Assembly: GCF_019219025.1 (NCBI RefSeq)
Contig: NZ_JAHUWN010000011.1
Span: forward strand, 1-64,000
Reading direction: 5' to 3'
Length of the DNA stretch: 64,000 bases
DNA from: Bacillus sp. sid0103
Lineage (GTDB): Bacteria > Bacillota > Bacilli > Bacillales_B > DSM-18226
Notes under the pieces: generated by a model
What the model was told of the DNA's origin: nothing
Seen by the model: only the letters and a program-made list of their open reading frames with translations
Database searches by the model: none
In this document: in pieces, positions 52,139 to 60,429 of the stretch
Layout: every line of letters starts with the position of its first letter
Numbering within the stretch: position 1 is the first letter of the stretch
Program-made: the position numbers and the translations under genes

Positions 52139-53338
52139 ATGAGCCTTACACTCGATTCACGTCTATTGTTGGAACCAGTCGACATTCACAAGGATAAAAA
52201 AAATTATATTGTTGAAGATAAGGATACAGGTGAATTCTATGAAATGACTGAGGTATGTATAGATGCAATCAATAAGATGAACAATGGAGTGCCATTAGGG
52301 CAAATCGAAAAGCATCTTAAAGAAAAATATCCTAAAGAAGTAGTAGACTTAATCGATTTTGCCAATCAACTCCTTGAACTTAATTTGATTGATCAAATTG
52401 ATGGCATAAAGGTTGAAAAACAGCACCGAGAAAAGGTCGAGTTAGGTTTTTTACGGATTTCCCCCAAGCTAGGGAAATTCTTTTTTAATAGGTTTACATA
52501 TCCTTTTTATATGATACTATTTGTAGTCATTCTTATCCTTTTTATCAAGAATCCTTCTTTAATTCCGCAGCGTGATGATATTTTTGTGTTTGATATTATG
52601 GTGTACAATGTTTTTTTATGGCTGGCATTTTCATTTTTTCTTGTGCTTATTCACGAATTTGGACATGTGTTAGCAATGCGAGCACAGAATCTCCCGACAA
52701 AAGTAGAGGTTAGCCATCGTTTGTTCTTTGTTGTCCTTGAAACCGATATGTCACCGGTATGGAAACTTGCACCTAAAGATCGAAATATTCTTTTTTTAGC
52801 AGGCCTATGCTTTGATATGGTCATCCTCTTTTTTTCTCTTATCTATTTGTTAATGTTCCCTAACGGTCCAAGGCTTGCCAATGCTTTAATGAGTCTTGCT
52901 GTTTTTGATATCGTGATGAGGGTAATTTTTCAATGCTGTATATATATGAAAACTGATCTATACTTTGTCTTTGAAAATTTATCAGGCTGTTACAATTTGA
53001 TGGAAAATGCAATTCAGACCATTAGAAAGCGTCTTTCTATTCTTAAAGTGAGATTACGAGGAGAAGTGATCTTTGCGAGTGAAAGAACTACGATTATCAT
53101 TTATTCCATCTTTTATATGCTTGGGATTGCTGTAACTATAGCTGTATATTCCATTTATTATATCCCTGAGGTGATCTATGCGGGAAACCATCTACTCCCA
53201 GGTTTTTCACAAAGCCCAACAAATCTGGCTTTCTGGGATGCGCTGGTTTTCTCACTTCAAGTTTCCATCTACTTGCTGTTACTGCTGTACTCTTGGCGGA
53301 AAAAATACAAACATCATAAGCTTCGAAACGAAATGTGA
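52139..53338 (+). CDS. M50-type membrane zinc peptidase with N-terminal PqqD-like domain
   Basis: 399 residues. Residues about 10-90 (YIVEDKDTGEFYEMTEVCID...LIDFANQLLELNLID) look like a PqqD-type peptide-recognition (RRE) domain. Then come six or so helices with the zinc motif HEFGH at 172-176, in the membrane, and a likely third ligand D226 in AGLCFDM. This architecture is annotated in other genomes as a putative peptide zinc metalloprotease and occurs in modified-peptide clusters such as yyd. It should bind and cleave a short peptide, most obviously the 23-mer encoded just upstream. Function inferred. Confidence 0.83.
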   Translation: MSLTLDSRLLLEPVDIHKDKKNYIVEDKDTGEFYEMTEVCIDAINKMNNGVPLGQIEKHLKEKYPKEVVDLIDFANQLLELNLIDQIDGIKVEKQHREKVELGFLRISPKLGKFFFNRFTYPFYMILFVVILILFIKNPSLIPQRDDIFVFDIMVYNVFLWLAFSFFLVLIHEFGHVLAMRAQNLPTKVEVSHRLFFVVLETDMSPVWKLAPKDRNILFLAGLCFDMVILFFSLIYLLMFPNGPRLANALMSLAVFDIVMRVIFQCCIYMKTDLYFVFENLSGCYNLMENAIQTIRKRLSILKVRLRGEVIFASERTTIIIYSIFYMLGIAVTIAVYSIYYIPEVIYAGNHLLPGFSQSPTNLAFWDALVFSLQVSIYLLLLLYSWRKKYKHHKLRNEM

Positions 53339-53365
53339 CAAACCTTTGTCTAAAATAATATTTCT

Positions 53366-53394
53366 AGGGGTTTTTCCCCCCTATGATAGGGGAA
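53366..53394. promoter_or_regulatory. G/C-tract inverted repeats before the molybdo-oxidoreductase operon
   Basis: AGGGG-TTTTT-CCCCCC and then TTCCCC..TAT-G-ATA..GGGGAA form overlapping inverted repeats. They are GC-rich in AT-rich surroundings and about 90 bases upstream of the operon start. Possibly an operator; the regulator is unknown. Confidence 0.4.
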
Positions 53395-53407
53395 CTCCCT
53401 GATATTT

Positions 53408-53458
53408 ATAACACTGCCGTTTTTCTTACAATAAGAGTATGAAAAACGGCAGTGTTAT
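53408..53458 (+). terminator. 17-bp perfect hairpin before the molybdo-oxidoreductase operon
   Basis: ATAACACTGCCGTTTTT pairs perfectly with AAAAACGGCAGTGTTAT, followed by TTTTATTT. It may end the protease transcript. Only 20 bases separate it from the next start codon, so the following operon must be read through it or carry it in its leader, as an attenuator. Confidence 0.8.
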
Positions 53459-53479
53459 TTTTATTTAGGAGGAACTCCC

Positions 53480-54562
53480 ATGGAAGCCAATATTGCAACG
53501 ACTAAAAAACAAGGGCGATCAGTTAATGATGCGTTTGCATCCCATTTTGCTAAATCAATGTTTCTAACGGTTGTCGGACTGGCGATTTTAACATTTATCG
53601 GCACTAGAATGTTTACACATATCGACTTAAATCTTTATGGATATATGGTTGGAACGCTTATATTTATCGGAGGATTTTTCTATCGCTTTATTGCTTGGGG
53701 GGAAAGACCGCCAACCAAAATTTTTATCAAAAAAGGTTTAAAGCTATTGTTTCGAAAAAGTACACCTAAAACGGCTGTTAATCATTTAGCCATTTACGAT
53801 TTCATCCGGAATCGTGGGATTTACCGCTGGGTTCAGCACATTCTTATCGGGTGGGGATGTGTACTTGCGTGCTTGGTGACATTCCCGCTTGTGTTTAGCT
53901 GGATGTATTTTACGATGGAAGACAATGGCTACTATACGATTGTGCTATTTGGAATGAACGTAATGCATGTTAAAGCAGAAGGCATTATTGCTTGGTTATC
54001 TTATAATGCCCTTAATATTGCCGCTATCATGGTAACGGCTGGTGTGTGTATGGCCTTATACCGCCGCTTAAAAAATATGCAGGCAAGAGCAGAACAAAAA
54101 TTTATGTACGATTTCTTACCGCTTTACTTATTATTATTTATTTCTGTTACAGGCTTACTGTTAACCTTTCAAAACATAGTACTGCATGGCTGGATGCAGC
54201 CGCAAATGTCATTGATCCACCAATTTTCCGTAATCGTGACATTAATTTATTTACCATTTGGAAAGTTAGCTCACATTCCATTCCGTCCAATGAGCGTGTT
54301 TGCTAGAAATTACCGTGAACATTATGGTGAACAGCAAATGAAAAAATGTAAAGTGTGCGGCGACCATTTTGTATCCGTGGAGCAATCGAATGATGTGATT
54401 CAAGTTTTAGGAGTCAATGAAATGGAATTTAATATGCAGGATGGTTTTAATCTTGCTGAACTATGCCTGCCATGTCGCAGAAAATATAGAATCTCAAGAT
54501 TCTCAGGCTTTGCAACACATCAAGTTAAGGTCAAGGAGGCAAACCAGAATGCAAAGGGATAA
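53480..54562 (+). CDS. NarI/DsrM-like membrane cytochrome b subunit with zinc-ribbon tail
   Basis: 360 residues. About seven membrane helices; HQFSVIVTLIYLPFGKLAHI resembles the last helix of NarI-type quinol dehydrogenase cytochromes, with candidate heme-ligand His. The C-terminal, cytoplasmic region has CKVCGDHF and CLPCRRKYR, a probable zinc or iron-sulfur ribbon that could dock the catalytic subunit. First gene of an operon; the oxidoreductase start overlaps its end by 14 bases. Likely role: quinol oxidation and electron supply. Ribosome site TAGGAGG. Confidence 0.75.
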   Translation: MEANIATTKKQGRSVNDAFASHFAKSMFLTVVGLAILTFIGTRMFTHIDLNLYGYMVGTLIFIGGFFYRFIAWGERPPTKIFIKKGLKLLFRKSTPKTAVNHLAIYDFIRNRGIYRWVQHILIGWGCVLACLVTFPLVFSWMYFTMEDNGYYTIVLFGMNVMHVKAEGIIAWLSYNALNIAAIMVTAGVCMALYRRLKNMQARAEQKFMYDFLPLYLLLFISVTGLLLTFQNIVLHGWMQPQMSLIHQFSVIVTLIYLPFGKLAHIPFRPMSVFARNYREHYGEQQMKKCKVCGDHFVSVEQSNDVIQVLGVNEMEFNMQDGFNLAELCLPCRRKYRISRFSGFATHQVKVKEANQNAKG

Positions 54563-56717
54563 GTTTTTTAAAGAAATAGAAAATCTTCGTCATCCAAATG
54601 AAACGCTCGTAAAAACTCACTGCAGCTATTGCGGGATGCAATGTGGAATGAACCTGCGTGTTAATACAAAAACAAATAAAATCATCGGGGTGGAACCACG
54701 TTATGACTGGCCGGTAACCGTCGGAAAAATGTGCCCTAAAGGGGTTACTGCTTACCAGCAAACCAATCATGATGATCGGATTTTAAAACCATTAATTCGT
54801 GATGATGCATCATTAAAGGGTACAAAAGAAGGATTCCGAGAAGCAACATGGGATGAGGCTTATGATTTAATCGTGAAAAAATTTCAAGAGCTTCAAAAAA
54901 ATTATGGTAAGGATTCACTTAGTGTCTATAGTGGTGTATCCATGACAAACGAAAAATGTTATTTGACAGGGAAGTTTGCCAGAGTTGGGCTACAAACACG
55001 CTTCATTGATTATAACGGCCGTTTCTGTATGGCAAGTGCAGCAGGTGGATTTATGAGATCCTTCGGAGTTGACCGTGGATCGACCCTTCCTTGGACAGAT
55101 CTTCACGAAACAGATTGCTTGTTTATTGCGGGAAGTAATACGGCTGAGTGTCATCCAACTTCCATGTTCCGAGTGTGGGCTGTACAGGAAAGAGGAGGTT
55201 ACTTAATTGTAGCTGACCCTCGTGAAACTCCTATTGCAAGAAGAGCGGATGTTCATTTGGATTTACGTCCTGGAACAGACCTTGCATTAGCAAACGGAAT
55301 TCTAAATTTACTTATTCAAAAGGGTTATGCGGATGAAGAATTCGTAAACAATCATACAAATGGTTTTGAAGAAACAAAAGAATTGGTGAAAGAATTTACT
55401 CCAGAGTATACGAGTGAACTGACTGGAGTGGCTCCTGAAAAAATTATCCGTGCCGCAGAAATCTACGGTAAAGCACCAAATGCAATTGTCTTGTTTGCCA
55501 GAGGAATTGAGCAGCAGCATAAAGGTGTTGATAACGTTTCAGCATACACAAACATGGCACTTGTCACAGGGAAAATTGGCCGCCCTAAAGCTGGAGTTGC
55601 AACATTTACTGGTCAAGGTAACGGTCAAGGAGGCCGTGAGCACGGTCAAAAAGCAGATGCCCTTCCAGGGTATCGTAAAATTGCAAATCCTGAGCATGTA
55701 AAGGCAGTAGCTAAAGTGTGGGGAATTGAACCGGAAGAGATGCCGAGAGAGGGTGTATCTGCTTACGAAATGTTCGGATTAATGGAGCAGAAAACCATCC
55801 GTGGATTGTACCTGCTTTGCTCCAATCCCGCCGTATCAGCTCCGAACCTAAATTATGTACGTGAACAAATGAAAAATCTGGACTTTATGGTATGTGCAGA
55901 CTTTTACTTATCTGAATCAGCAGAGTTTGCTGATGTTATCCTTCCAACGACAACCTGGTCAGAAGACGAAGGAACAGTCACGAACCTTGAAGGACGCTGT
56001 ATTAAAATTAACAAGGCTCAAGAACCGATTGGGGAATCGAAGCCGGATTGGCAAATTCAAGTTGAATTATGCGAGCGTCTAGGCAGAGGAAAATACTTCT
56101 CTCATCTAAAAACAGCCAGTGATGTCGGGGATGAATTCCGTTTAGCTTCTAAAGGCGGCTATGCTGATTACTATGGTATCACTTGGGATAAAATCGAAAA
56201 GCAAGACGGTGTGTTCTGGCCTTGTAAAGACGAAAATGATCCTGGAACACCACATATGTTTTTAGATAAAAAATTCTATCATCCAGATGGAAAGGCAAAA
56301 ATTTGTGCTTTACCATATCGTCCGCCAGCAGAAGAGCCGTGTGAAGATTATCCTTTGCGCTTAACAACAGGACGTGTCGTCTACCATTATCTTTCTGGGA
56401 ATCAGACTCGCCGGATTCAGTTTTTACGTGATATGTGCCCGGAGCCTTATGTAGAAGTACATCCAGAAACAGCTGCAAAATATAACATTGAACACGAAGA
56501 ATTTGTTCGCCTTTTTACACGTAGAGGTGAGGCTGAATATAAAGTGAAAATCACGGAAGCCATCCGAAAAGATACCGTTTTTGTTCCATACCATTTTGGT
56601 CACGATAAATCTATTAATCTACTAACTATTGCAGCGCTTGATCCAATGTCAAGGATGCCGGAATTCAAAGCGTGTGCAGCGCAGATTGAAAAACTAGAAA
56701 TGAAGAAGGTGCATTAA
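54549..56717 (+). CDS. molybdopterin oxidoreductase, nitrate-reductase (NasC/NarB) type
   Basis: 722 residues. The N-terminal [4Fe-4S] site uses C25, C28, C32 and C62 (HCSYCGMQC, then MCPKG). Cys160 in YNGRFCMASA is the expected molybdenum ligand, as in assimilatory or periplasmic nitrate reductases. GQGGREHGQKADALPGYR is typical of the NasC-like group, and a C-terminal molydopterin-binding domain spans about 600-710. No Tat signal, so it is cytoplasmic. The start at 54549 follows AAGGAGGC; the longer frame overlaps the cytochrome gene. Nitrate is the best substrate guess; formate or another oxoanion is possible. Confidence 0.85.
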   Translation: MQRDKFFKEIENLRHPNETLVKTHCSYCGMQCGMNLRVNTKTNKIIGVEPRYDWPVTVGKMCPKGVTAYQQTNHDDRILKPLIRDDASLKGTKEGFREATWDEAYDLIVKKFQELQKNYGKDSLSVYSGVSMTNEKCYLTGKFARVGLQTRFIDYNGRFCMASAAGGFMRSFGVDRGSTLPWTDLHETDCLFIAGSNTAECHPTSMFRVWAVQERGGYLIVADPRETPIARRADVHLDLRPGTDLALANGILNLLIQKGYADEEFVNNHTNGFEETKELVKEFTPEYTSELTGVAPEKIIRAAEIYGKAPNAIVLFARGIEQQHKGVDNVSAYTNMALVTGKIGRPKAGVATFTGQGNGQGGREHGQKADALPGYRKIANPEHVKAVAKVWGIEPEEMPREGVSAYEMFGLMEQKTIRGLYLLCSNPAVSAPNLNYVREQMKNLDFMVCADFYLSESAEFADVILPTTTWSEDEGTVTNLEGRCIKINKAQEPIGESKPDWQIQVELCERLGRGKYFSHLKTASDVGDEFRLASKGGYADYYGITWDKIEKQDGVFWPCKDENDPGTPHMFLDKKFYHPDGKAKICALPYRPPAEEPCEDYPLRLTTGRVVYHYLSGNQTRRIQFLRDMCPEPYVEVHPETAAKYNIEHEEFVRLFTRRGEAEYKVKITEAIRKDTVFVPYHFGHDKSINLLTIAALDPMSRMPEFKACAAQIEKLEMKKVH

Positions 56718-57278
56718 ATGAAAAAGAGGCTATATCTTGAACTTGAAAACTGTATAGGGTGCCGTTCATGTTTGGCGGCTTGTACACAGTGTGGTGGCCA
56801 TGAGGAACGTAACCGTAACTATGTTTACGATGTGAACCCGCTTGTAAACCGTCAAACAATGCCTCTTATGTGCCTGCACTGCGTAAATCCTGCTTGTGCT
56901 AGAAGCTGTCCAGCCCAGGCCATCCAAATCCATGAAACTGGTGCTGTGCTCTCCGCTCTAGTGGAAAAGTGTATAGGCTGCCAAAACTGTACGATTGCAT
57001 GCCCATATGGAATACCGAAGTTTGATACTGAGCAAAATCTAATGTACAAGTGTGATCTTTGTATCGATCGTACCAAGGATGGTATCCCCCCAATGTGTGC
57101 GAGTGTCTGCCCTTCGAATACATTACAATGGCTGACAGATGAAGAGATTGAAGCAAAACAAAAGCAATTTAACCTAGATAACGGTAAATGGGTTACAAGT
57201 ATGCCTTATTTAGAAGGCGAAACAAATGTAAAAGTGAACCTGCCTGGTATTCTGCAGGGCGTCACTAAACTGTTTTAG
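56718..57278 (+). CDS. ferredoxin-type electron-transfer subunit (four 4Fe-4S)
   Basis: 186 residues, DmsB/NrfC-type. Four cysteine groups are visible: CIGCRSCLAAC, CLHCVNPACARSCP, CIGCQNCTIACP and CDLCIDR...CASVCP, enough for four [4Fe-4S] clusters. The ATG follows the oxidoreductase stop directly. No signal peptide, so it sits in the cytoplasm with the molybdenum subunit and relays electrons between it and the membrane cytochrome. Confidence 0.92.
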   Translation: MKKRLYLELENCIGCRSCLAACTQCGGHEERNRNYVYDVNPLVNRQTMPLMCLHCVNPACARSCPAQAIQIHETGAVLSALVEKCIGCQNCTIACPYGIPKFDTEQNLMYKCDLCIDRTKDGIPPMCASVCPSNTLQWLTDEEIEAKQKQFNLDNGKWVTSMPYLEGETNVKVNLPGILQGVTKLF

Positions 57279-57289
57279 GAGGGATTCTC

Positions 57290-57814
57290 ATGACAGACAA
57301 AAATAATAAAATCCCGTTCAATGAAGATAATTACACCCATAATATAAACCGCAACAATGAAAGAAAACTTGACCGCCGCGGCTTTATGAAAACACTAGTT
57401 GGAGCAGCAGGAGTATTTGCTGTTTCCTCTCTTCCCTGGGGGGCATTGGCGGCAAAAGAATTAACAGGACTGGGAGACAAAAAATATCCAAAGCAAAAAA
57501 TTACCGATGTTAACTCATTGCCTGTAGGAGATGCGGTTGACTTTGCCTTTCCAGGTGAACATGATAGTGCTATTTTAATTAGATTGTCTGAAAAAAAATA
57601 TGTAGCTTACCAAAATGCGTGCACCCACTTAAGATGCCCTGTGTTTTGGAAAAAGGATGAAGGAGAAATGCTTTGTCCTTGCCATCACGGAAAGTTCGAT
57701 GTGGAAACGGGTGCGCCAATTGCTGGTCCTCCGCGACGTCCGCTTCCTGAAATTTATGTAAAAGTAGAAAGCGGTGTGGTTTATGCCGTGGGGGTGAAAC
57801 GTTATGAAGCGTAG
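57290..57814 (+). CDS. Tat-exported Rieske [2Fe-2S] protein
   Basis: 174 residues. Twin-arginine motif DRRGFMKTLVG near residue 30 plus a hydrophobic stretch predicts Tat export with a membrane anchor. The Rieske cluster motifs CTHLRC and CPCHHGKF are complete. Quinol-oxidising Rieske proteins face outward, yet the molybdenum subunit of this operon has no export signal, so electrons would have to cross through the cytochrome. The fifth gene overlaps its end by 11 bases. Ribosome site TAGGAGGG. Confidence 0.92.
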   Translation: MTDKNNKIPFNEDNYTHNINRNNERKLDRRGFMKTLVGAAGVFAVSSLPWGALAAKELTGLGDKKYPKQKITDVNSLPVGDAVDFAFPGEHDSAILIRLSEKKYVAYQNACTHLRCPVFWKKDEGEMLCPCHHGKFDVETGAPIAGPPRRPLPEIYVKVESGVVYAVGVKRYEA

Positions 57815-57995
57815 TTACCTGCCTGTCGCCCTCCTTTTAGCTGTTTTATTGTTAAACATTATCTTTACACAATATATGGTACATCAATATTTCTATGAAA
57901 ATTATACAAATACGATCATAGCCGCGGTCATCAATGTAATTTTATTTCCAATCGCCTTCCTTATTTATAAAAAAGGTGTGAATATCAATGACTAG
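57804..57995 (+). CDS. small two-helix membrane protein
   Basis: 63 residues with two hydrophobic helices and a short Tyr/Asn-rich loop (YFYENYTNT). Its start overlaps the Rieske gene and its end overlaps the next gene, so translation is coupled. I do not recognise a family. It is probably an accessory or assembly subunit of the respiratory complex. Confidence 0.7.
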   Translation: MKRSYLPVALLLAVLLLNIIFTQYMVHQYFYENYTNTIIAAVINVILFPIAFLIYKKGVNIND

Positions 57996-58299
57996 TGAGA
58001 CTTATATAGATTTTTGTTTTGTCCGTCCGGAAGCAAGCGGTTTTATAGCTGAAATCGATGAGTTATTAAAGAATACCTTTGCGAAAAAACGCCTGAATTG
58101 GTTTCTAGAAGAAAAAACGCTTGATGGGGCCGAGATGGTTATTGCAGAAATAAAGGGAATGAGTGACTGGGGTTCTGAAGACGAAACCATTCAATTTATC
58201 GAGGAAAACGCCGGGGAGAAGTTTTGGGAGTATCTGCAAGGGTATAAGATGTTCATCTATCCAGTGAAGAGAGGATGTAACAGCTGTGGAACTCATTAA
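57988..58299 (+). CDS. uncharacterised 103-residue operon protein
   Basis: Soluble acidic protein ending in a C-terminal RGCNSCGTH, a CxxC pair that might bind metal. No recognised family. Starts inside the preceding gene (overlap of 8 bases) and overlaps the next by 14. Its place suggests a chaperone or maturation role for the molybdo-enzyme, comparable to NarJ or NapD in position only. Confidence 0.7.
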   Translation: MTSETYIDFCFVRPEASGFIAEIDELLKNTFAKKRLNWFLEEKTLDGAEMVIAEIKGMSDWGSEDETIQFIEENAGEKFWEYLQGYKMFIYPVKRGCNSCGTH

Positions 58300-58567
58300 G
58301 TTAGAAGATGTGAGCCGGTTTGTTGGTGTGCCAGTCGAGATAGCCATTCGAGATGCAGAGGGTGGAGACCAAGCACCCACTGTAAAGAAAATAGTAAAAA
58401 AGACGCAATTTTGTCCTGATGGAACACATATCCGCTTTTACTTTGATGATTTTTATTTTCTTGCCGTACCGATTTCTTCTCAAGTAAGAGAGTCGGAAGA
58501 GCAATGGACAGCTTTTGATTCAGAAAGCGGCTTAACATATACTATAAAAAAGGTACAGGTTTTCTAA
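58286..58567 (+). CDS. uncharacterised 93-residue operon protein
   Basis: GTG start at 58286, with GAGAGGA about 9 bases upstream and overlapping the preceding gene by 14 bases. Soluble, beta-rich in appearance, one Cys. No family recognised. Last gene before the operon terminator. Confidence 0.65.
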   Translation: MELIKLEDVSRFVGVPVEIAIRDAEGGDQAPTVKKIVKKTQFCPDGTHIRFYFDDFYFLAVPISSQVRESEEQWTAFDSESGLTYTIKKVQVF

Positions 58568-58586
58568 AAAGAACCTGCCTTTTTTA
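58550..58586 (+). terminator. terminator of the molybdo-oxidoreductase operon
   Basis: AGGTACAGGTT pairs with AACCTG-CCT (small bulge), followed by seven T. The left arm overlaps the last codons. Confidence 0.8.
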
Positions 58587-58616
58587 TATAAATTAACAAA
58601 TTATTGGAGGAGCGAG

Positions 58617-59279
58617 ATGGATGGTTTAAACTCAAAACAGCAGATTAGCTCTTATATTATTAATTCCCAAGAGGAAGAGATCAAACGGATAGCCTTAGAG
58701 CTTCACGAAGGTGTCGGACAAAATCTATATAGTATTTTAACAGGCTTGCAGTTTATTGAATCAGGTACAAAAGAGCCAGAAATGAAACATTATGTGCGCG
58801 ACATGGCACAGTTGATTGAAAAGACCATTCAAGAAATTAGGCTATTATCTGTTGAATTACATCCCCCTACCCTGACAACGCTTGGTCTACTACCGGCGAT
58901 GAGAAGTTATCTTAAGTTATATACATCAACGTTTGGGATCCTCGTGGATTTAGAATCAACTGGTGAAGAAAAATGGATATCTGAAAAAAATAGAATTACT
59001 GTATTTCGTGTATGCCAGGAGGCACTTGCCAATATCGCTAAGTATGCAGATACTTCTAATGTAACCATTAAATTCAATTGGACTGAGAAAGAATTGAATA
59101 TTACTATTTATGATTTTGGCAAAGGATTTCAACCCGAGGAATACCATTACATGAATCCACTATCAGGACTTGCCGCCATGAAAGAACGGATGCTTCTGAC
59201 TGGCGGACAATGTAACATTTCTTCTAAAATAGGGGAAGGAACATCTATAGTACTATCTCTTCCGATAAACCGAGATTAA
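58617..59279 (+). CDS. cytoplasmic NarL-partner histidine kinase without input domain
   Basis: 220 residues: HisKA_3 with LELHEGVGQNLYS (phospho-His) and HATPase with EALANIAKYA and GKGF motifs. There is no membrane segment and no sensor domain, so a separate protein must supply the signal, possibly the GAF protein two genes on. Followed at once by the response regulator. Ribosome site TTGGAGGAG. Confidence 0.87.
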   Translation: MDGLNSKQQISSYIINSQEEEIKRIALELHEGVGQNLYSILTGLQFIESGTKEPEMKHYVRDMAQLIEKTIQEIRLLSVELHPPTLTTLGLLPAMRSYLKLYTSTFGILVDLESTGEEKWISEKNRITVFRVCQEALANIAKYADTSNVTIKFNWTEKELNITIYDFGKGFQPEEYHYMNPLSGLAAMKERMLLTGGQCNISSKIGEGTSIVLSLPINRD

Positions 59280-59292
59280 AGGAGAATTAAGA

Positions 59293-59946
59293 TTGATAAA
59301 AATCCTTTTGGTTGATGACCATGCTGTTGTTAGAATGGGTCTTAAGATGCTGTTAAACACAAATCCTGAAATGGAGGTAATTGGTGAAGCATCGGAAGGC
59401 AATGAAGGAATCAAACAAGCGTTAAAGTTAAAACCTAATGTGGTGGTAATGGATTTAAGTATGCCACATGGAAAAGACGGATTATCGGCTACAATGGAAT
59501 TAAAAAAGTTAATGCCTGAGGTTAATATCTTAATATTAACGATGCATAATGATGAGGAGTATCTTTTTCGTGCCATTCAAGGGGGAGCATCTGGCTGTAT
59601 CTTAAAAAGTGCTCCACATGACGAATTAATGTCGGCCATCCAGTCGGTTGCAGCAGGGGATGCCTATTTGCATCCTTCGGCACAGAAGAGGTTGATGGAA
59701 GAATATTTAAGCAGCTTAAAACAAGATGGCAATGATACATACAATCTTTTATCTGACCGGGAGAAAGAAGTTCTTACACTTATAGCAAAAGGGTATTCCA
59801 ATAAGGAAATCGCTGAACAATTGGTAATCAGTGTAAAAACGGTCGAAACCCATAAAGGGAACTTGATGGAAAAACTACAGATGAAAACCAGACCTGAGTT
59901 GGTGGAATATGCCGTAAGAAAAGGGTTATTGGGGTTTGGTATTTAA
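59293..59946 (+). CDS. NarL/LuxR-type response regulator (NreC-like)
   Basis: 217 residues. The receiver domain has DDH near residue 8 and the phospho-Asp in VVMDLSMP. The LuxR helix-turn-helix (LSDREKEVLTLIAKGYSNKEIAEQL...KTVETHKGNLM) is at the C-terminus. The start is a TTG at 59293, with AAAGGAG 8 bases upstream. It sits between two partner kinases and a GAF protein, the Nre arrangement, and probably activates the molybdo-oxidoreductase operon under low oxygen and/or nitrate. Confidence 0.9.
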   Translation: MIKILLVDDHAVVRMGLKMLLNTNPEMEVIGEASEGNEGIKQALKLKPNVVVMDLSMPHGKDGLSATMELKKLMPEVNILILTMHNDEEYLFRAIQGGASGCILKSAPHDELMSAIQSVAAGDAYLHPSAQKRLMEEYLSSLKQDGNDTYNLLSDREKEVLTLIAKGYSNKEIAEQLVISVKTVETHKGNLMEKLQMKTRPELVEYAVRKGLLGFGI

Positions 59947-59961
59947 GGAGAATTTCTTGGG

Positions 59962-60429
59962 ATGAAAGAGATTAAGGGATTGCAAGAAGTGATTGAGGTG
60001 TGTAACAGGCTGATAACTGTTACAAGCTGCGAATTTGTTGCTCTGGCCTTGCAAAATGAAGTAGGCCCCGATGTTAGGTGGCATTATGCTGCTGGCAATT
60101 TAAATGACAAATACAAAAGAATTACCGTCCGTTTCGGAAAAGGTATTGCGGGAAAGATTATTTCAAGCGGCAGCCCGATGATGATAATTGATTTTCCAAA
60201 CGGAATATTCGGAAAAGTAACAGACCATCCAATCATGCTTGCTGAAAAACTTGTATCCACCTATGCTGTCCCTTTATTTTTTTATGGTGCTCCTAAAGGG
60301 GTTTTACTTATTGGGAATAGGAAGGCATCGACGTTTTCAGAAATTGACCAGGAACAAGTAAAAGAATCGGCCCAAGCCTTGGAACAGATTTTAAAGGCAG
60401 ATATTATGAAAGATGCAGGGAGAAGCTAA
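59962..60429 (+). CDS. GAF-domain protein (NreA-like nitrate sensor)
   Basis: 155 residues, essentially one GAF domain (WHYAAGNLNDKYKRITVRFGKGIAGKII...VPLFFYGAPKGVLLIG). Staphylococcal NreA is a single GAF protein that binds nitrate and controls NreB. Its position next to an NreB/NreC-like pair and a nitrate-reductase-type operon makes nitrate the likely ligand. Its end overlaps the start of the next kinase. Confidence 0.8.
   Translation: MKEIKGLQEVIEVCNRLITVTSCEFVALALQNEVGPDVRWHYAAGNLNDKYKRITVRFGKGIAGKIISSGSPMMIIDFPNGIFGKVTDHPIMLAEKLVSTYAVPLFFYGAPKGVLLIGNRKASTFSEIDQEQVKESAQALEQILKADIMKDAGRS

Noticed and set aside
54417..54548. 44-residue N-terminal extension of the molybdopterin oxidoreductase
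   Set aside because: It overlaps the cytochrome gene in another frame; AAGGAGGC clearly marks the ATG at 54549.
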